NCBI RefSeq assembly: GCF_002278075.1
Contig: NZ_CP022992.1
Span: 372,001-436,000, forward strand
Length of the DNA: 64,000 nucleotides
Reading direction: 5' to 3'
Source of the DNA: Paraburkholderia aromaticivorans
GTDB lineage: Bacteria > Pseudomonadota > Gammaproteobacteria > Burkholderiales > Burkholderiaceae
This document shows positions 1 to 9,722 of the stretch, one piece after another (positions within the stretch are counted from its first letter, which is position 1; every line of letters starts with the position of its first letter). A program made the translations under genes and the position numbers. The notes below the pieces were generated by a model. The model did not search any database and was not told the origin of the DNA. It was given only the letters and a program-made list of their open reading frames with translations.

Positions 1-1
1 C

Positions 2-1219
2 CGAGGTTTTGCCCACGTTGGTCGGCATTTTACGGGTGAAGGGGCGCGTGTTGCTTGCCAGATGCAGTCCATCGACGAGCTGCGTCACTTCCAGACCGAA
101 ATGCATGCTCTCTCGCACTACAACAAGTATTTTAACGGCCTGCACAACTCCATCCATTGGTACGACCGGGTCTGGTATTTGTCGGTGCCCAAGTCATTTT
201 TTGAAGACGCGGCCACCGGTGGACCGTTCGAGTTTCTTACTGCGGTGAGCTTTTCGTTCGAATATGTGTTGACCAACCTGCTGTTTGTCCCCTTCATGTC
301 GGGTGCTGCTTACAACGGGGACATGTCGACGGTCACCTTCGGTTTTTCGGCGCAAAGTGACGAATCGCGCCACATGACACTCGGCATCGAATGCATCAAG
401 TTCATGCTGGAACAGGATCCGGACAACGTGCCCATCGTGCAGCGCTGGATCGACAAGTGGTTCTGGCGCGGCTATCGGCTGTTGAGCATCGTGGCCATGA
501 TGCAGGACTACATGCTGCCTAACCGGGTGATGAGCTGGCGCGAGAGCTGGGAGATGTACGTCGAGCAGAACGGCGGCGCGCTGTTCAAGGATCTTGCGCG
601 TTACGGCATCCGTAAGCCCAAGGGCTGGGACCAGGCTTGCGAAGGCAAGGACCACATCAGCCATCAGACCTTCGCCGTGTTCTATAACTATAACGCCGCG
701 GCCCCCATCCACACCTGGGTTCCCACAGAAGAAGAAATGGGGTGGCTGTCGGAGAAGTACCCCGAGACGTTCGACAAGTATTACCGTCCGCGTTGGGACT
801 ACTGGCGCGAGCAGGCCGCCAAGGGCAACCGTTTCTACAACAAGACGCTGCCGATGCTCTGCACTACCTGCCAGATTCCGATGATATTCACCGAGCCTGG
901 CGACGCAACCAAGATCTGCTATCGCGAGTCGGACTACCTCGGCGACAAGTATCACTTCTGCAGCGACCACTGCAAGGAGATTTTTGACAACGAACCCGAG
1001 AAGTTCGTGCAGTCATGGCTTCCGCCGCAGCAAGTGTATCAAGGAAACTGTTTCAAGCCGGATGCCGATCCGACCAAGGAAGGTTTCGATCCCTTGATGG
1101 CCTTGCTCGACTACTACAACCTGAATGTAGGCCGGGACAACTTCGATTTCGAGGGGTCGGAAGACCAAAAGAACTTTGCTGCCTGGCGTGGAGAGGTCTT
1201 GCAAGGAGAAGCCAAATGA
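2..1219 (+). CDS. dmpN: Phenol hydroxylase large (alpha) subunit, 5' end outside window
   Basis: This is the C-terminal part of the diiron oxygenase subunit of a multicomponent phenol hydroxylase, which converts phenol and methylphenols to catechols. The frame is open from base 2, so the gene starts upstream of the window. Two E-x-x-H diiron motifs are visible (IDELRH at about codons 24-29 and DESRH at about 120-124). The C-terminal third has a cysteine-rich YHS-like segment (CTTC and CSDHC) typical of the DmpN/PhN group. Its TGA overlaps the ATG of the next gene (ATGA), so translation is probably coupled. The order N-O-P-Q-B matches the dmp/phe operons. The family assignment is firm; substrate range cannot be read from this part. 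Confidence 0.95.
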   Translation, partial: RGFAHVGRHFTGEGARVACQMQSIDELRHFQTEMHALSHYNKYFNGLHNSIHWYDRVWYLSVPKSFFEDAATGGPFEFLTAVSFSFEYVLTNLLFVPFMSGAAYNGDMSTVTFGFSAQSDESRHMTLGIECIKFMLEQDPDNVPIVQRWIDKWFWRGYRLLSIVAMMQDYMLPNRVMSWRESWEMYVEQNGGALFKDLARYGIRKPKGWDQACEGKDHISHQTFAVFYNYNAAAPIHTWVPTEEEMGWLSEKYPETFDKYYRPRWDYWREQAAKGNRFYNKTLPMLCTTCQIPMIFTEPGDATKICYRESDYLGDKYHFCSDHCKEIFDNEPEKFVQSWLPPQQVYQGNCFKPDADPTKEGFDPLMALLDYYNLNVGRDNFDFEGSEDQKNFAAWRGEVLQGEAK

Positions 1220-1572
1220 GCGTTGTTGCCCTCAAACCCTACAAGTTCCCGGCACGAGACGCGCGCGAAAACTTTCCGGCGCCGTTGCTGTTTATCGGCT
1301 GGGAAGACCATCTGTTGTTTGCGGCACCAGTTGCCTTGCCCCTGCCGTCGGACACGTTGTTCGGTGCGCTGTGCACCCAGGTGTTGCCCGGCACTTATGG
1401 CTATCACCCCGATTTCTCAAAAATCGACTGGAGCCAGGTGCAGTGGTTTAAGTCCGGCCAGCCGTGGCATCCCGACCCGGCGAAGTCGCTGGCTGAAAAC
1501 GGTCTGACGCACAAAGACGTGATCCGCTTTCGCACGCCTGGCTTGAACGGTCTGAGCGGTTCCTGCAATTGA
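1216..1572 (+). CDS. dmpO: Phenol hydroxylase P4 subunit
   Basis: This 118-residue protein follows the large subunit directly and overlaps it by four bases. It matches the small P4 component (DmpO) of phenol hydroxylase: N-terminal VVALKPYKFPARD, then a central GWEDHLLFAAP and a C-terminal THKDVIRFRTPGL. DmpO is a small structural subunit of the hydroxylase complex. The ATG at 1216 is chosen because of the stop/start overlap and the GGAG sequence just upstream (AAGGAGAAGCCAAATG). Length and order agree with the family. Confidence 0.93.
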   Translation: MSVVALKPYKFPARDARENFPAPLLFIGWEDHLLFAAPVALPLPSDTLFGALCTQVLPGTYGYHPDFSKIDWSQVQWFKSGQPWHPDPAKSLAENGLTHKDVIRFRTPGLNGLSGSCN

Positions 1573-1591
1573 GATTGCGTCATGGCAGCGC

Positions 1592-1630
1592 AATCACACC
1601 GCAGCCGAAGTTACAGGCCGCGGTGTGATT
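1592..1630 (+). promoter_or_regulatory. Intercistronic hairpin between dmpO and dmpP
   Basis: A perfect 11-bp inverted repeat, AATCACACCGC (1592-1602) and GCGGTGTGATT (1620-1630), encloses a 17-base loop in the 78-bp gap between the P4 and reductase genes. There is no T-run after it, so it is not a standard terminator. In the mRNA it could be a processing or stability element or a partial attenuator; that role is inference. Confidence 0.55.
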
Positions 1631-1650
1631 GGCCTCCGGCGATTTGAACA

Positions 1651-2715
1651 ATGACCTATCAACTCAACATTCAGCCCCTGGGTGCCACCATTGAGGTGGA
1701 GGAAGGGCAAACTATACTCGACGCGGCCTTGCGCCAAGGCATTTACATTCCGCACGCGTGTGGTCACGGGCTATGTGGAACCTGCAAGGTGCAGGTGTGT
1801 GACGGAGAAGTCGATCTCGGCGATGCGAATCCCTTCGCGCTGATGGACTTCGAGCGCGAGGAGCGCAAGGCGTTGGCCTGCTGTGCCACCTTGCTCGATG
1901 ATACGACCATCGAGGCCGACATCGAGGAAGACCCGGACGCCGAAGTCATCCCGGTCGAGGATTTCAATGCCGAGGTGACACGCATCGAGCAACTCACACC
2001 GACGATCAAAGCCGTCTTCCTGAGACTCGATCAACCGATTCATTTTCAGGCGGGTCAGTACGTGCAACTTGAAATTCCCGAGTTGCGCCAGACACGGGCG
2101 TTTTCCATTGCCAATTCACCTGCGGACGTCGCAGCAACGGGGGAGATCGAGCTCAATATTCGCCGGGTTCCGGGAGGACAGGGCACGGGTTACATCCATG
2201 AACAACTGGCGGTGGGGAACATTCTGCACGTGACGGGTCCCTATGGCCGGTTTTTCGTGCGCAGGTCAGCCGACCAACCCATGGTTTTCATGGCAGGTGG
2301 TTCAGGCCTGTCGAGCCCTCGGTCGATGATTATCGACTTGTTGCAAAGCGGATGGAGCAGGCCTATCACTCTGGTCTATGGCCAGCGCAATGAGGCAGAA
2401 CTGTATTACGACGAGGAGTTCCGCGAGCTCAGCCAGCGGTATTCGAACTTCAGCTACGTGCCGGCACTATCGGAAAAAGCAGAAGGTGCGACGCATCCCT
2501 TGGCGCAGGGTTTCGTTCACGAGGTCGCCAAGGCTCATTTCCAGAACAACTTTTCCGGCCACCAAGCCTATTTGTGCGGGCCGCCGGCGATGATCGACGC
2601 CTGCGTCACGACCCTGATCCAGGGCCGGTTGTTCGAACGCGACATCTATTTTGAGAAGTTCATTTCCGCAGCCGATGCCCAACAAGTACGCAGTCCGCTT
2701 TTCAAGAGGGTGTGA
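1651..2715 (+). CDS. dmpP: Phenol hydroxylase reductase (P5)
   Basis: This 354-residue protein is the NADH-dependent electron supplier of phenol hydroxylase. The N-terminus is a plant-type ferredoxin domain with Cys37, Cys42, Cys45 and a distal Cys at about 77 for a [2Fe-2S] cluster. A flavin domain follows with RAFS at 149-152, then an NAD domain with AGGSGLSS around 215-222 and CGPP at 309-312. The length equals DmpP. Its TGA overlaps the GTG start of the next gene. It acts in the cytosol with the N, O and other subunits. Confidence 0.95.
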   Translation: MTYQLNIQPLGATIEVEEGQTILDAALRQGIYIPHACGHGLCGTCKVQVCDGEVDLGDANPFALMDFEREERKALACCATLLDDTTIEADIEEDPDAEVIPVEDFNAEVTRIEQLTPTIKAVFLRLDQPIHFQAGQYVQLEIPELRQTRAFSIANSPADVAATGEIELNIRRVPGGQGTGYIHEQLAVGNILHVTGPYGRFFVRRSADQPMVFMAGGSGLSSPRSMIIDLLQSGWSRPITLVYGQRNEAELYYDEEFRELSQRYSNFSYVPALSEKAEGATHPLAQGFVHEVAKAHFQNNFSGHQAYLCGPPAMIDACVTTLIQGRLFERDIYFEKFISAADAQQVRSPLFKRV

Positions 2716-3074
2716 TCGTGACTACTCAGGACGGGAAGGTCTACGTGACCGTCAAGCAGACCGGCGAGCGTTTCAGCTGCGCTCTCGGTGAGTCTCTGCT
2801 TGCCGGCATGGCACGCCTTGGGCGTCGCGGCATACCAGTTGGTTGCCTTAGCGGCGGGTGCGGGGTGTGTAAGGTCGCGGTGTGCAGAGGCAGCGTGCGC
2901 AAAACTGGAGCAATGAGCCGTGCGCACATTTCCGAGGCGGAAGAAGCGCAAGGTGTGGTGCTGGCGTGCCGGGTGGCGCCCACTGATGATGTAGAACTGG
3001 AGGTGGTCGGCAAGATGCAAAAGCCCTTTTTCAAAGGGTTGAGCTTTCAGGTAGCCCAAGATTCAACGAAATAA
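2712..3074 (+). CDS. dmpQ: Chloroplast-type [2Fe-2S] ferredoxin accessory to catechol 2,3-dioxygenase
   Basis: This roughly 120-residue ferredoxin has Cys45, Cys50, Cys53 and Cys86 in the plant-type spacing (C-x4-C-x2-C). Its position directly before catechol 2,3-dioxygenase is that of DmpQ/XylT, which reactivates the dioxygenase by reducing iron oxidised by substituted catechols. The first possible start is GTG at 2712, overlapping the dmpP stop; a second GTG at 2718 is also possible. No ATG lies near, so a GTG start is likely. Confidence 0.9.
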   Translation: MIVTTQDGKVYVTVKQTGERFSCALGESLLAGMARLGRRGIPVGCLSGGCGVCKVAVCRGSVRKTGAMSRAHISEAEEAQGVVLACRVAPTDDVELEVVGKMQKPFFKGLSFQVAQDSTK

Positions 3075-3091
3075 GCCGAAGGAGATAGACC

Positions 3092-4036
3092 ATGGGTGTG
3101 ATGCGAATCGGCCATGCCAGTCTGAAAGTGATGGACATGGCGTTGGCAATCAAGCACTACGAAAACGTCCTGGGAATGAAAAGGACGATGGAGGACGAAC
3201 ATGGAAACGTGTACCTCAAGTGCTGGGACGAATGGGACAAGTACTCCGTTATTCTGACGCCGTCCGATCAAGCAGGGCTCAACCATGTCGCCTACAAGGT
3301 TGAGCACGATGCCGACCTGGACGCGCTGCAAAAGCGTATCGAAGCCTATGGCTTCAAGACACAAATGCTCCCCGAAGGTACCCTTCCTTCGACCGGTCGT
3401 ATGCTGCAGTTCAACCTGCCGAGCGGACATGAGATGCGTCTGTTTGCGACGAAGGAATATGTGGGCACCGGAGTCGGAACGACCAATCCTGACCCGTGGC
3501 CCGATGACGTCAAGGGGGCAGGCGCCCATTGGCTGGATCACTGCCTATTGATGTGTGAACTCAATCCGGAGACGGGCGTGAATCGGGTGGCGGAAAATAC
3601 CCGGTTCATGAAGGAATGCCTGGGCTTTTATCTGGCTGAGCAAGTTATGGTAGGTCCGGATAGTAGCATTCAGGCTGCAACGTGGATGTTCCGCACGTCC
3701 ACGCCGCACGACATCGCTTTCGTAGGTGGGCCTCGCAATGGTTTGCACCACATTGCCTTCTTCCTCGACTCGTGGCATGACGTACTGAAATCGGCTGACG
3801 TCATGGCCAAGAACAAGGTCAAGATCGACGTGGCGCCGACGCGCCATGGGATTACCCGCGGGGAGACGATCTATTTCTTCGATCCAAGTGGGAATCGCAA
3901 CGAGACCTTTGCCGGCCTGGGCTACCTCGCTCAACCTGATCGGCCTGTGACGACCTGGACGGAAGAGCATCTCGGCAGCGGCATCTTCTATCACACCGGT
4001 GAGTTGGTCCAGTCATTCACCGAGGTTTACACCTGA
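3092..4036 (+). CDS. dmpB: Catechol 2,3-dioxygenase
   Basis: This extradiol dioxygenase opens catechol to 2-hydroxymuconic semialdehyde. It has 314 residues with two vicinal-oxygen-chelate repeats. The iron ligands are visible: His150 in HWLDHCLL, a His in GLHHIAF (219/220) and Glu271 in GNRNETF. The sequence belongs to the class I.2 XylE/DmpB type. A good ribosome site (AAGGAGA) lies before the ATG at 3092. The ferredoxin gene ends 17 bases upstream, so the two are in one operon. Confidence 0.96.
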   Translation: MGVMRIGHASLKVMDMALAIKHYENVLGMKRTMEDEHGNVYLKCWDEWDKYSVILTPSDQAGLNHVAYKVEHDADLDALQKRIEAYGFKTQMLPEGTLPSTGRMLQFNLPSGHEMRLFATKEYVGTGVGTTNPDPWPDDVKGAGAHWLDHCLLMCELNPETGVNRVAENTRFMKECLGFYLAEQVMVGPDSSIQAATWMFRTSTPHDIAFVGGPRNGLHHIAFFLDSWHDVLKSADVMAKNKVKIDVAPTRHGITRGETIYFFDPSGNRNETFAGLGYLAQPDRPVTTWTEEHLGSGIFYHTGELVQSFTEVYT

Positions 4037-4057
4037 CTGCCACGCAGGAGATAGCAC

Positions 4058-4507
4058 ATGACTCAGGCTGACTCACTTCATAGCGTCGAGGCGCGGCTGA
4101 TCAACTGGCCTGCGGCTAACCGCGTCGTCGAGGCAGCTGCGCTGCACGCGCAGCGCCTCGGCGTATGCGTGAACATCGCGGTGGTCGATGTGGCGGGGAA
4201 TCTTGCCGCGTTTCTGCGCATGCCTGGAGCGCCGTTGCACTCCATCGAGATCGCCATCGACAAGGCATACACGGCAGCCAGTTTCGGCTTACCGACCAGT
4301 CGGTGGAGTGAGGCCTTGCTGAGTCATTCCGAAGCGGTCCGCCAAGGCATCGTGCGAAGGCCCCGCTTCATCGCCTTCGGCGGTGGTTTGCCGATTGTTG
4401 AAAGTGGCCATCGCATCGGGGGTATTGGCGTGTCTGGCGGTACCGAAGAGCAGGACGAGCACTGTGCGCAAGCCGGATTGAGCCTGCTAGGTCTAACTCA
4501 AACCTGA
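4058..4507 (+). CDS. GlcG/HbpS-like protein (DUF336)
   Basis: This 149-residue protein belongs to the GlcG/HbpS family. It shows the VNIAVVDVAGNLAAF segment and the glycine-rich GGIGVSGGTEEQDEHCA end typical of that family. Members are often found inside meta-cleavage operons, but their function there is not settled; some bind haem or corrinoid. It sits between dmpB and dmpC with 21 bases before and 66 after, preceded by CAGGAGATAG. It takes a place that many dmp operons leave empty. Confidence 0.8.
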   Translation: MTQADSLHSVEARLINWPAANRVVEAAALHAQRLGVCVNIAVVDVAGNLAAFLRMPGAPLHSIEIAIDKAYTAASFGLPTSRWSEALLSHSEAVRQGIVRRPRFIAFGGGLPIVESGHRIGGIGVSGGTEEQDEHCAQAGLSLLGLTQT

Positions 4508-4573
4508 ATCTTTCCGGAAAGTCGACTGCCGCCGCGACCACATTTGCCTAACAAGGAAGTTTACTGAAACATC

Positions 4574-6085
4574 ATGCTGATTACCGATCCCCAAGCGACC
4601 GCGAGCACTGGAAACCAGTCCGTCGCTCGTGCTAAAGAAATCCACAACTTCATCAACGGCGAATATGTGCCGGGTCAGCGTTGGTTCGAGAAGCGCTCGC
4701 CGTTGAACAACGCGGTCATTGCCAAGGTGGCCGAAGCCGGCCGTGCCGAAGTCGACGCGGCGGTGGCTGCGGCGCAGGCCGCGCTCAAGGGAGCATGGGG
4801 GCGCATGAGCTTGGCCCAGCGCGTGGAAGTGCTGTACGCGGTGGCCGACGGCATCAACCGTCGTTTTGACGACTTCCTTGCCGCTGAGGTAGAGGACACG
4901 GGCAAGCCTATGAGCCTGGCGCGGCATGTGGACATTCCGCGTGGGGCGGCCAATTTCAAGATCTTCGCCGATGTGGTGAAGAACGTGCCCACTGAGTTTT
5001 TTGAAATGCCTACACCGGATGGTGTCGGGGCGATCAACTACGCCATGCGTCGACCGGTCGGGGTGGTCGGGGTGATCTGTCCATGGAACCTGCCGCTGCT
5101 GCTGATGACCTGGAAAGTCGGCCCAGCGCTGGCCTGTGGCAACACCGTTGTGGTCAAGCCCTCCGAAGAGACGCCGCAGACCGCTGCATTGCTGGGCGAA
5201 GTGATGAACGCGGCGGGCGTGCCGCCAGGGGTCTACAACGTCGTGCACGGCTTCGGCCCCAGCTCCACCGGCGAATTCCTCACCACCCACCGCGGCATCA
5301 ACGCCATCACCTTCACCGGTGAAACCCGCACGGGTGCGGCCATCATGAAGGCCGCGGCTGACGGTGCGCGCCCCGTGAGTCTGGAGATGGGCGGCAAGAA
5401 CGCTGCCATCGTGTTTGCCGATTGCGACTTCGACGCCGCCATTGAAGGCACGCTGCGCTCGTGCTTCGCCAACTGTGGCCAGGTCTGCCTGGGTACGGAG
5501 CGGGTATATGTCGAGCGCCCTATCTTTGATCGTTTTGTCTCCGCGCTCAAAAAAGGCGCTGAAGGCATGCAGCTCGGCCGCCCGGAAGATCCGGCCACCG
5601 GCATGGGCCCGCTGATTTCGCAAGAGCATCGTGACAAGGTGCTGTCGTATTACAAGAAGGCGGTTGAAGCGGGCGCGACGGTGGTGGCGGGCGGCGGTGT
5701 ACCCGATATGCCGGACGCGCTCAAAGGCGGCGCGTGGGTACAGCCCACCATCTGGACGGGCTTGGGCGACGACTCGGTGATTGCCCGCGAGGAGATCTTC
5801 GGCCCTTGCGCGCTGGTCATGCCATTCGACAGCGAAGAAGAGGTGATCCGCCGTGCCAACGATAACGACTACGGCCTGGCCACGGCGATCTGGACCACCA
5901 ATCTGTCGCGTGCGCACCGCGTGGCGGGGGCCATCGAGGTCGGCATTGCGTGGGTGAACTCCTGGTTCCTGCGCGATTTGCGCACGCCGTTCGGCGGGGC
6001 CAAGCAGTCGGGTATCGGGCGCGAGGGCGGAGTCCACTCGCTGGAGTTCTACACGGAACTCAAAAACGTTTGCATCAAATTGTGA
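4574..6085 (+). CDS. dmpC: 2-Hydroxymuconic semialdehyde dehydrogenase
   Basis: This NAD-dependent aldehyde dehydrogenase oxidises 2-hydroxymuconic semialdehyde to 2-hydroxymuconate (4-oxalocrotonate branch). It has 503 residues with the catalytic set Asn172 (CPWN), Glu271 (LEMGG) and Cys305 (GQVCLG). The N-terminus is about 15 residues longer than typical DmpC/XylG; the ATG at 4574 is the first in frame and a start nearer KEIHNFINGEY is possible. The next gene begins two bases after its stop. Confidence 0.95.
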   Translation: MLITDPQATASTGNQSVARAKEIHNFINGEYVPGQRWFEKRSPLNNAVIAKVAEAGRAEVDAAVAAAQAALKGAWGRMSLAQRVEVLYAVADGINRRFDDFLAAEVEDTGKPMSLARHVDIPRGAANFKIFADVVKNVPTEFFEMPTPDGVGAINYAMRRPVGVVGVICPWNLPLLLMTWKVGPALACGNTVVVKPSEETPQTAALLGEVMNAAGVPPGVYNVVHGFGPSSTGEFLTTHRGINAITFTGETRTGAAIMKAAADGARPVSLEMGGKNAAIVFADCDFDAAIEGTLRSCFANCGQVCLGTERVYVERPIFDRFVSALKKGAEGMQLGRPEDPATGMGPLISQEHRDKVLSYYKKAVEAGATVVAGGGVPDMPDALKGGAWVQPTIWTGLGDDSVIAREEIFGPCALVMPFDSEEEVIRRANDNDYGLATAIWTTNLSRAHRVAGAIEVGIAWVNSWFLRDLRTPFGGAKQSGIGREGGVHSLEFYTELKNVCIKL

Positions 6086-6087
6086 TC

Positions 6088-6870
6088 ATGGACAAAACTC
6101 AAATCACCGAGCTTGGCGACGCCCTGTATCAGGCACTGACCACGCGAACCGTGCTCGATCCGCTGACCGAGCGCCACCCCGATATGACGATCGAGGACGC
6201 CTATCACATCCAGCAGCGCATGATCGAGCGTCGTGTGCAGGCTGGTGAAACCATCATCGGCAAGAAGATCGGCGTGACGTCGGCGGCCGTGATGAACATG
6301 CTTGGCGTGTATCAGCCGGATTTCGGCTACATGCTCGACGGCATGATCTACAACGAAGGGCAGTCGATCGAGATCGGCACGCTGATTCAGCCCAAGGCCG
6401 AAGGCGAGATCGCGTTCATCCTCAAGAAAGACCTGATGGGGCCGGGGGTGACCAACGTGGACGTGCTGGCGGCGACCGAATGCGTGATGCCGTGCTTTGA
6501 AATTGTCGATTCGCGCATCCGCGACTGGAAGATCAAGATTCAGGACACCGTGGCGGACAACGCCTCCTGTGGCGTATTCGTGCTGGGTGATCACGCGGTC
6601 GATCCACGCAAGCTCGACCTGACGCTGTGCGGCATGGTGATGGAGCGTAATGGCGAGATTATCGCCACGGGCTGCGGCGCGGCGGCACTGGGCTCACCGG
6701 TCAACGCCGTGGCCTGGCTGGCCAACACGCTGGGGCGTCTGGGCATTGCACTCAAGGCGGGCGAGGTGATCTTGTCCGGCGCGCTGGCGGCGATGTTCCC
6801 GGCCAAGGCGGGCGACAGTTTCCGCGTCAGTATTGGCGGTCTGGGCGGTTGTTCGGTCCGGTTTCACTGA
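6088..6870 (+). CDS. dmpE: 2-Oxopent-4-enoate (2-hydroxypentadienoate) hydratase
   Basis: This 260-residue enzyme adds water to 2-oxopent-4-enoate, giving 4-hydroxy-2-oxovalerate. Metal-binding acids are seen in AEGEIAF (Glu105 and Glu107), with Lys60 in GKKIGVT. The start is the ATG at 6088, two bases after the dmpC stop; the open frame extends further upstream but only inside dmpC. It is homologous to DmpH encoded further down; the two interact in the known pathway. Confidence 0.95.
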   Translation: MDKTQITELGDALYQALTTRTVLDPLTERHPDMTIEDAYHIQQRMIERRVQAGETIIGKKIGVTSAAVMNMLGVYQPDFGYMLDGMIYNEGQSIEIGTLIQPKAEGEIAFILKKDLMGPGVTNVDVLAATECVMPCFEIVDSRIRDWKIKIQDTVADNASCGVFVLGDHAVDPRKLDLTLCGMVMERNGEIIATGCGAAALGSPVNAVAWLANTLGRLGIALKAGEVILSGALAAMFPAKAGDSFRVSIGGLGGCSVRFH

Positions 6871-6948
6871 ACGCGCCCGGCCAGGCACCACGCCCGGCCG
6901 TTGTCGGATGCCGTGCGTAAAAGTCATTTTTATAGGAAGGACAAGGTC

Positions 6949-7860
6949 ATGAAAAAGATCAAATGTGCGCTGATCGGACCAGGCAATATCGGCACCGATC
7001 TGCTGGCCAAGCTCAAGCGCAGCTCGGTGCTGGAGCCGGTGTGGATGGTGGGCATCGACCCGGAATCGGAAGGGCTGAATCGAGCCCGTGAGCTCGGCAT
7101 CAAAACCACGGCGGAAGGTGTCGACGGGCTGCTGCCGCATGTGCTGGCCGATGGTGTGCAGATCGCGTTTGATGCCACCAGTGCATATGTTCACGCGGAA
7201 AACGCGCGCAAGCTTAACGCGCTGGGCGTGATGATGATCGATCTGACGCCGGCGGCAATTGGCCCGTACTGCGTACCGCCGGTCAATTTGAAAGGGCACC
7301 TGGGCAAACGCGAGATGAATGTAAACATGGTCACCTGTGGCGGGCAGGCCACCATTCCGATGGTCGCTGCGGTCTCGCGCGTGCAGCCGGTGGCATACGC
7401 AGAAATCGTCGCGACCGTATCGAGCCGATCGGTGGGGCCCGGCACGCGCAAAAACATTGACGAATTCACGCGGACCACGGCCGGCGCGGTGGAAAAGGTG
7501 GGGGGCGCGAGGAAGGGCAAAGCCATCATCATCATCAACCCGGCGGAGCCTCCGCTGATGATGCGCGACACGATTCATTGCCTGACCGAAAGTGAGCCGG
7601 ATCACGAGAAGATTACCGAGTCGATTCACGCGATGATCAGGGAAGTCCAGAAGTACGTGCCCGGTTACCGGCTGGTCAACGGCCCGGTGTTTGACGGCAA
7701 GCGTGTGACGGTCTTCATGGAGGTGGCGGGCCTGGGGGACTATCTGCCCACGTACGCCGGCAACCTGGACATCATGACCGCTGCCGCGGCCCGGACCGCC
7801 GAGATGTTTGCCGAAGAGATGATTGCCGGCAATCTCACGCTCGAACCGGTTGTCGCTTGA
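6949..7860 (+). CDS. dmpF: Acetaldehyde dehydrogenase (acylating)
   Basis: This 303-residue protein converts acetaldehyde, NAD and CoA to acetyl-CoA and forms a substrate-channelling complex with the aldolase encoded next. The N-terminal Rossmann motif is LIGPGNIG and the catalytic cysteine is Cys130 in MVTCGGQAT. The ATG at 6949 is chosen because AGGAAGGACAAGGTC precedes it; a TTG at 6901 in frame is less likely. The 78-bp gap after dmpE is the longest within this part of the operon. Confidence 0.95.
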   Translation: MKKIKCALIGPGNIGTDLLAKLKRSSVLEPVWMVGIDPESEGLNRARELGIKTTAEGVDGLLPHVLADGVQIAFDATSAYVHAENARKLNALGVMMIDLTPAAIGPYCVPPVNLKGHLGKREMNVNMVTCGGQATIPMVAAVSRVQPVAYAEIVATVSSRSVGPGTRKNIDEFTRTTAGAVEKVGGARKGKAIIIINPAEPPLMMRDTIHCLTESEPDHEKITESIHAMIREVQKYVPGYRLVNGPVFDGKRVTVFMEVAGLGDYLPTYAGNLDIMTAAAARTAEMFAEEMIAGNLTLEPVVA

Positions 7861-7879
7861 GCCGTCAAGGAGAACAGAG

Positions 7880-8926
7880 ATGAACCTGCAAGGAAAAAAA
7901 ATCACCGTCCACGACATGACGTTGCGTGACGGCATGCATCCGAAGCGCCATTTGATGACGCTGGAGCAAATGAAAAGCATCGCCTGCGGCCTGGACGCAG
8001 CCGGGATCCCCCTGATTGAAGTCACGCACGGCGATGGCCTGGGCGGCTCGTCGGTCAACTATGGCTTTCCGGCCCACAGCGATGAAGAATATCTGGGGGC
8101 CGTGATCCCGCTCATGAAGCAGGCCAAGGTCTCGGCTTTACTGTTGCCGGGCATCGGCACCGTCGATCATCTGAAGATGGCCAAGGAGCTTGGCGTGCAC
8201 ACCATCCGGGTGGCTACGCACTGCACCGAGGCTGACGTGTCAGAGCAGCACATTGCCCTGGCGCGCAAGCTTGAGATGGACACGGTGGGCTTCCTGATGA
8301 TGGCGCATATGAACAGTCCTGAAGGGCTGGTCGGGCAGGCAAAGCTGATGGAGTCGTACGGCGCCAACTGTGTCTACATTACCGATTCGGCTGGCTACAT
8401 GCTGCCCGATGATGTCAGGGCCCGCCTTGGCGCGGTGCGTGAGGCGCTCAAGCCGGAGACGGAACTGGGCTTTCACGGCCACCACAATCTGGCGATGGGG
8501 ATCGCCAACTCCATTGCGGCCGTTGAGTGTGGCGCCACCCGCATCGACGCCGCCGCGGCTGGTCTCGGTGCGGGTGCGGGCAACACGCCGATGGAGGTGC
8601 TGGTCGCCGTATGCGACCGAATGGGGATTCAGACCGGAGTGGATGTGTGGGCCATTCAGGACGTGGCCGAAGACCTGGTCGTGCCGATCATGGACTTCCC
8701 CATCCGGATCGACCGCGACTCGCTCACCCTGGGTTACGCCGGGGTCTACGGGTCGTTCCTGCTGTTTGCCAAGCGCGCCGAGCAAAAGTATGGCGTACCG
8801 GCGCGCGAGATCCTGGTCGAGCTTGGGCGCCGGGGCATGGTCGGTGGCCAGGAAGACATGATTGAAGACACGGCCATCACGCTGGCCAAAGCGCGTGCGT
8901 CAAAGGCGCAGAAGGTGGCGGCATGA
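7880..8926 (+). CDS. dmpG: 4-Hydroxy-2-oxovalerate aldolase
   Basis: This 348-residue class II aldolase splits 4-hydroxy-2-oxovalerate into pyruvate and acetaldehyde. It shows TLRDGMH (Arg16, Asp17, His20) and the metal-binding pair His199/His201 in GFHGHHN. The C-terminus has the DmpG communication domain. The ATG at 7880 has AAGGAGAACAGAG in front. Its stop overlaps the next ATG (ATGA). With DmpF it delivers acetaldehyde through a channel, as known for the DmpFG complex. Confidence 0.96.
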   Translation: MNLQGKKITVHDMTLRDGMHPKRHLMTLEQMKSIACGLDAAGIPLIEVTHGDGLGGSSVNYGFPAHSDEEYLGAVIPLMKQAKVSALLLPGIGTVDHLKMAKELGVHTIRVATHCTEADVSEQHIALARKLEMDTVGFLMMAHMNSPEGLVGQAKLMESYGANCVYITDSAGYMLPDDVRARLGAVREALKPETELGFHGHHNLAMGIANSIAAVECGATRIDAAAAGLGAGAGNTPMEVLVAVCDRMGIQTGVDVWAIQDVAEDLVVPIMDFPIRIDRDSLTLGYAGVYGSFLLFAKRAEQKYGVPAREILVELGRRGMVGGQEDMIEDTAITLAKARASKAQKVAA

Positions 8927-9711
8927 AACTGGATCGCACCACCATTGCGCGCCTTGCAGAGCACCTCGAGAACTGCGAGCTCCACGCGCAAGACACGCTC
9001 AAGATCACCGATGAGCATCCCGAGATGGATTGGGATGACGCTTACGCGATCCAGGACGAGATTCGCCGCCGCAAGCTGGCCCGCGGCGGGAAGATCGTTG
9101 GGCTCAAAGCGGGGCTGACCTCGCACGCCAAAATGAAGCAGATGGGGGTTGAGAGCCCTGTCTTCGGCTTCATGGCCGACTATTACGCGATCCCCGATGG
9201 CGGCACGTGCAAGACCGAGGCGCTGATCCATCCCAAGGTCGAGCCGGAAATCGCCTTTGTTACCAAAGCGCCGTTGAAAGGCCCGGGCTGTCATATTGGA
9301 GCGGTGCTGGCGGCGACTGACTTCGTGATGCCGGGCATCGAAGTCATTGACTCGCGCTACCGCGATTTCAAGTTCGATCTCAAAAGTGTGGTAGCGGACA
9401 ACACGTCGGCCGCACGCTTTGTGGTGGGTGGGCGCGCACTGCCAGTGTCTGAGGTGGATCTGCGCACCGTCGGCATCGTGCTGGAGAAAAACGGTGAGCC
9501 GGTTGCGTTCGGGGCGGGCGCCGCGGTGCTGGGCCACCCGGCCGCGGCGATTGCGATGCTGGCCAATCATCTGGGCGCGCGTGGCGAGGAGATTCCGGCG
9601 GGCAGTTTGATTCTGTCAGGGGGGATCACGGAGGCCATTGCCGTGCGAGCGGGGGATGCCATCGCCCTGCGGGTGCAGGGGATGGGCGGCACCGGTTTGC
9701 GCTTCGTTTAA
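8923..9711 (+). CDS. dmpH: 4-Oxalocrotonate decarboxylase
   Basis: This 262-residue member of the hydratase/decarboxylase family removes CO2 from 2-oxo-3-hexenedioate to give 2-oxopent-4-enoate. The PKVEPEIAF segment carries the metal-binding acids. The start overlaps the dmpG stop by four bases. Order E-F-G-H-I matches dmp operons. Confidence 0.94.
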   Translation: MKLDRTTIARLAEHLENCELHAQDTLKITDEHPEMDWDDAYAIQDEIRRRKLARGGKIVGLKAGLTSHAKMKQMGVESPVFGFMADYYAIPDGGTCKTEALIHPKVEPEIAFVTKAPLKGPGCHIGAVLAATDFVMPGIEVIDSRYRDFKFDLKSVVADNTSAARFVVGGRALPVSEVDLRTVGIVLEKNGEPVAFGAGAAVLGHPAAAIAMLANHLGARGEEIPAGSLILSGGITEAIAVRAGDAIALRVQGMGGTGLRFV

Positions 9712-9722
9712 AGGAGATAGCC

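Noticed and set aside
4493..6037. A 514-codon open frame on the minus strand opposite dmpC
   Set aside because: It mirrors a well-conserved dehydrogenase gene, has Arg/His-rich composition and no family features. It is a high-GC shadow frame. The same holds for long minus-strand frames opposite dmpF/dmpG (6694-8058) and tmoA (9983-11422).
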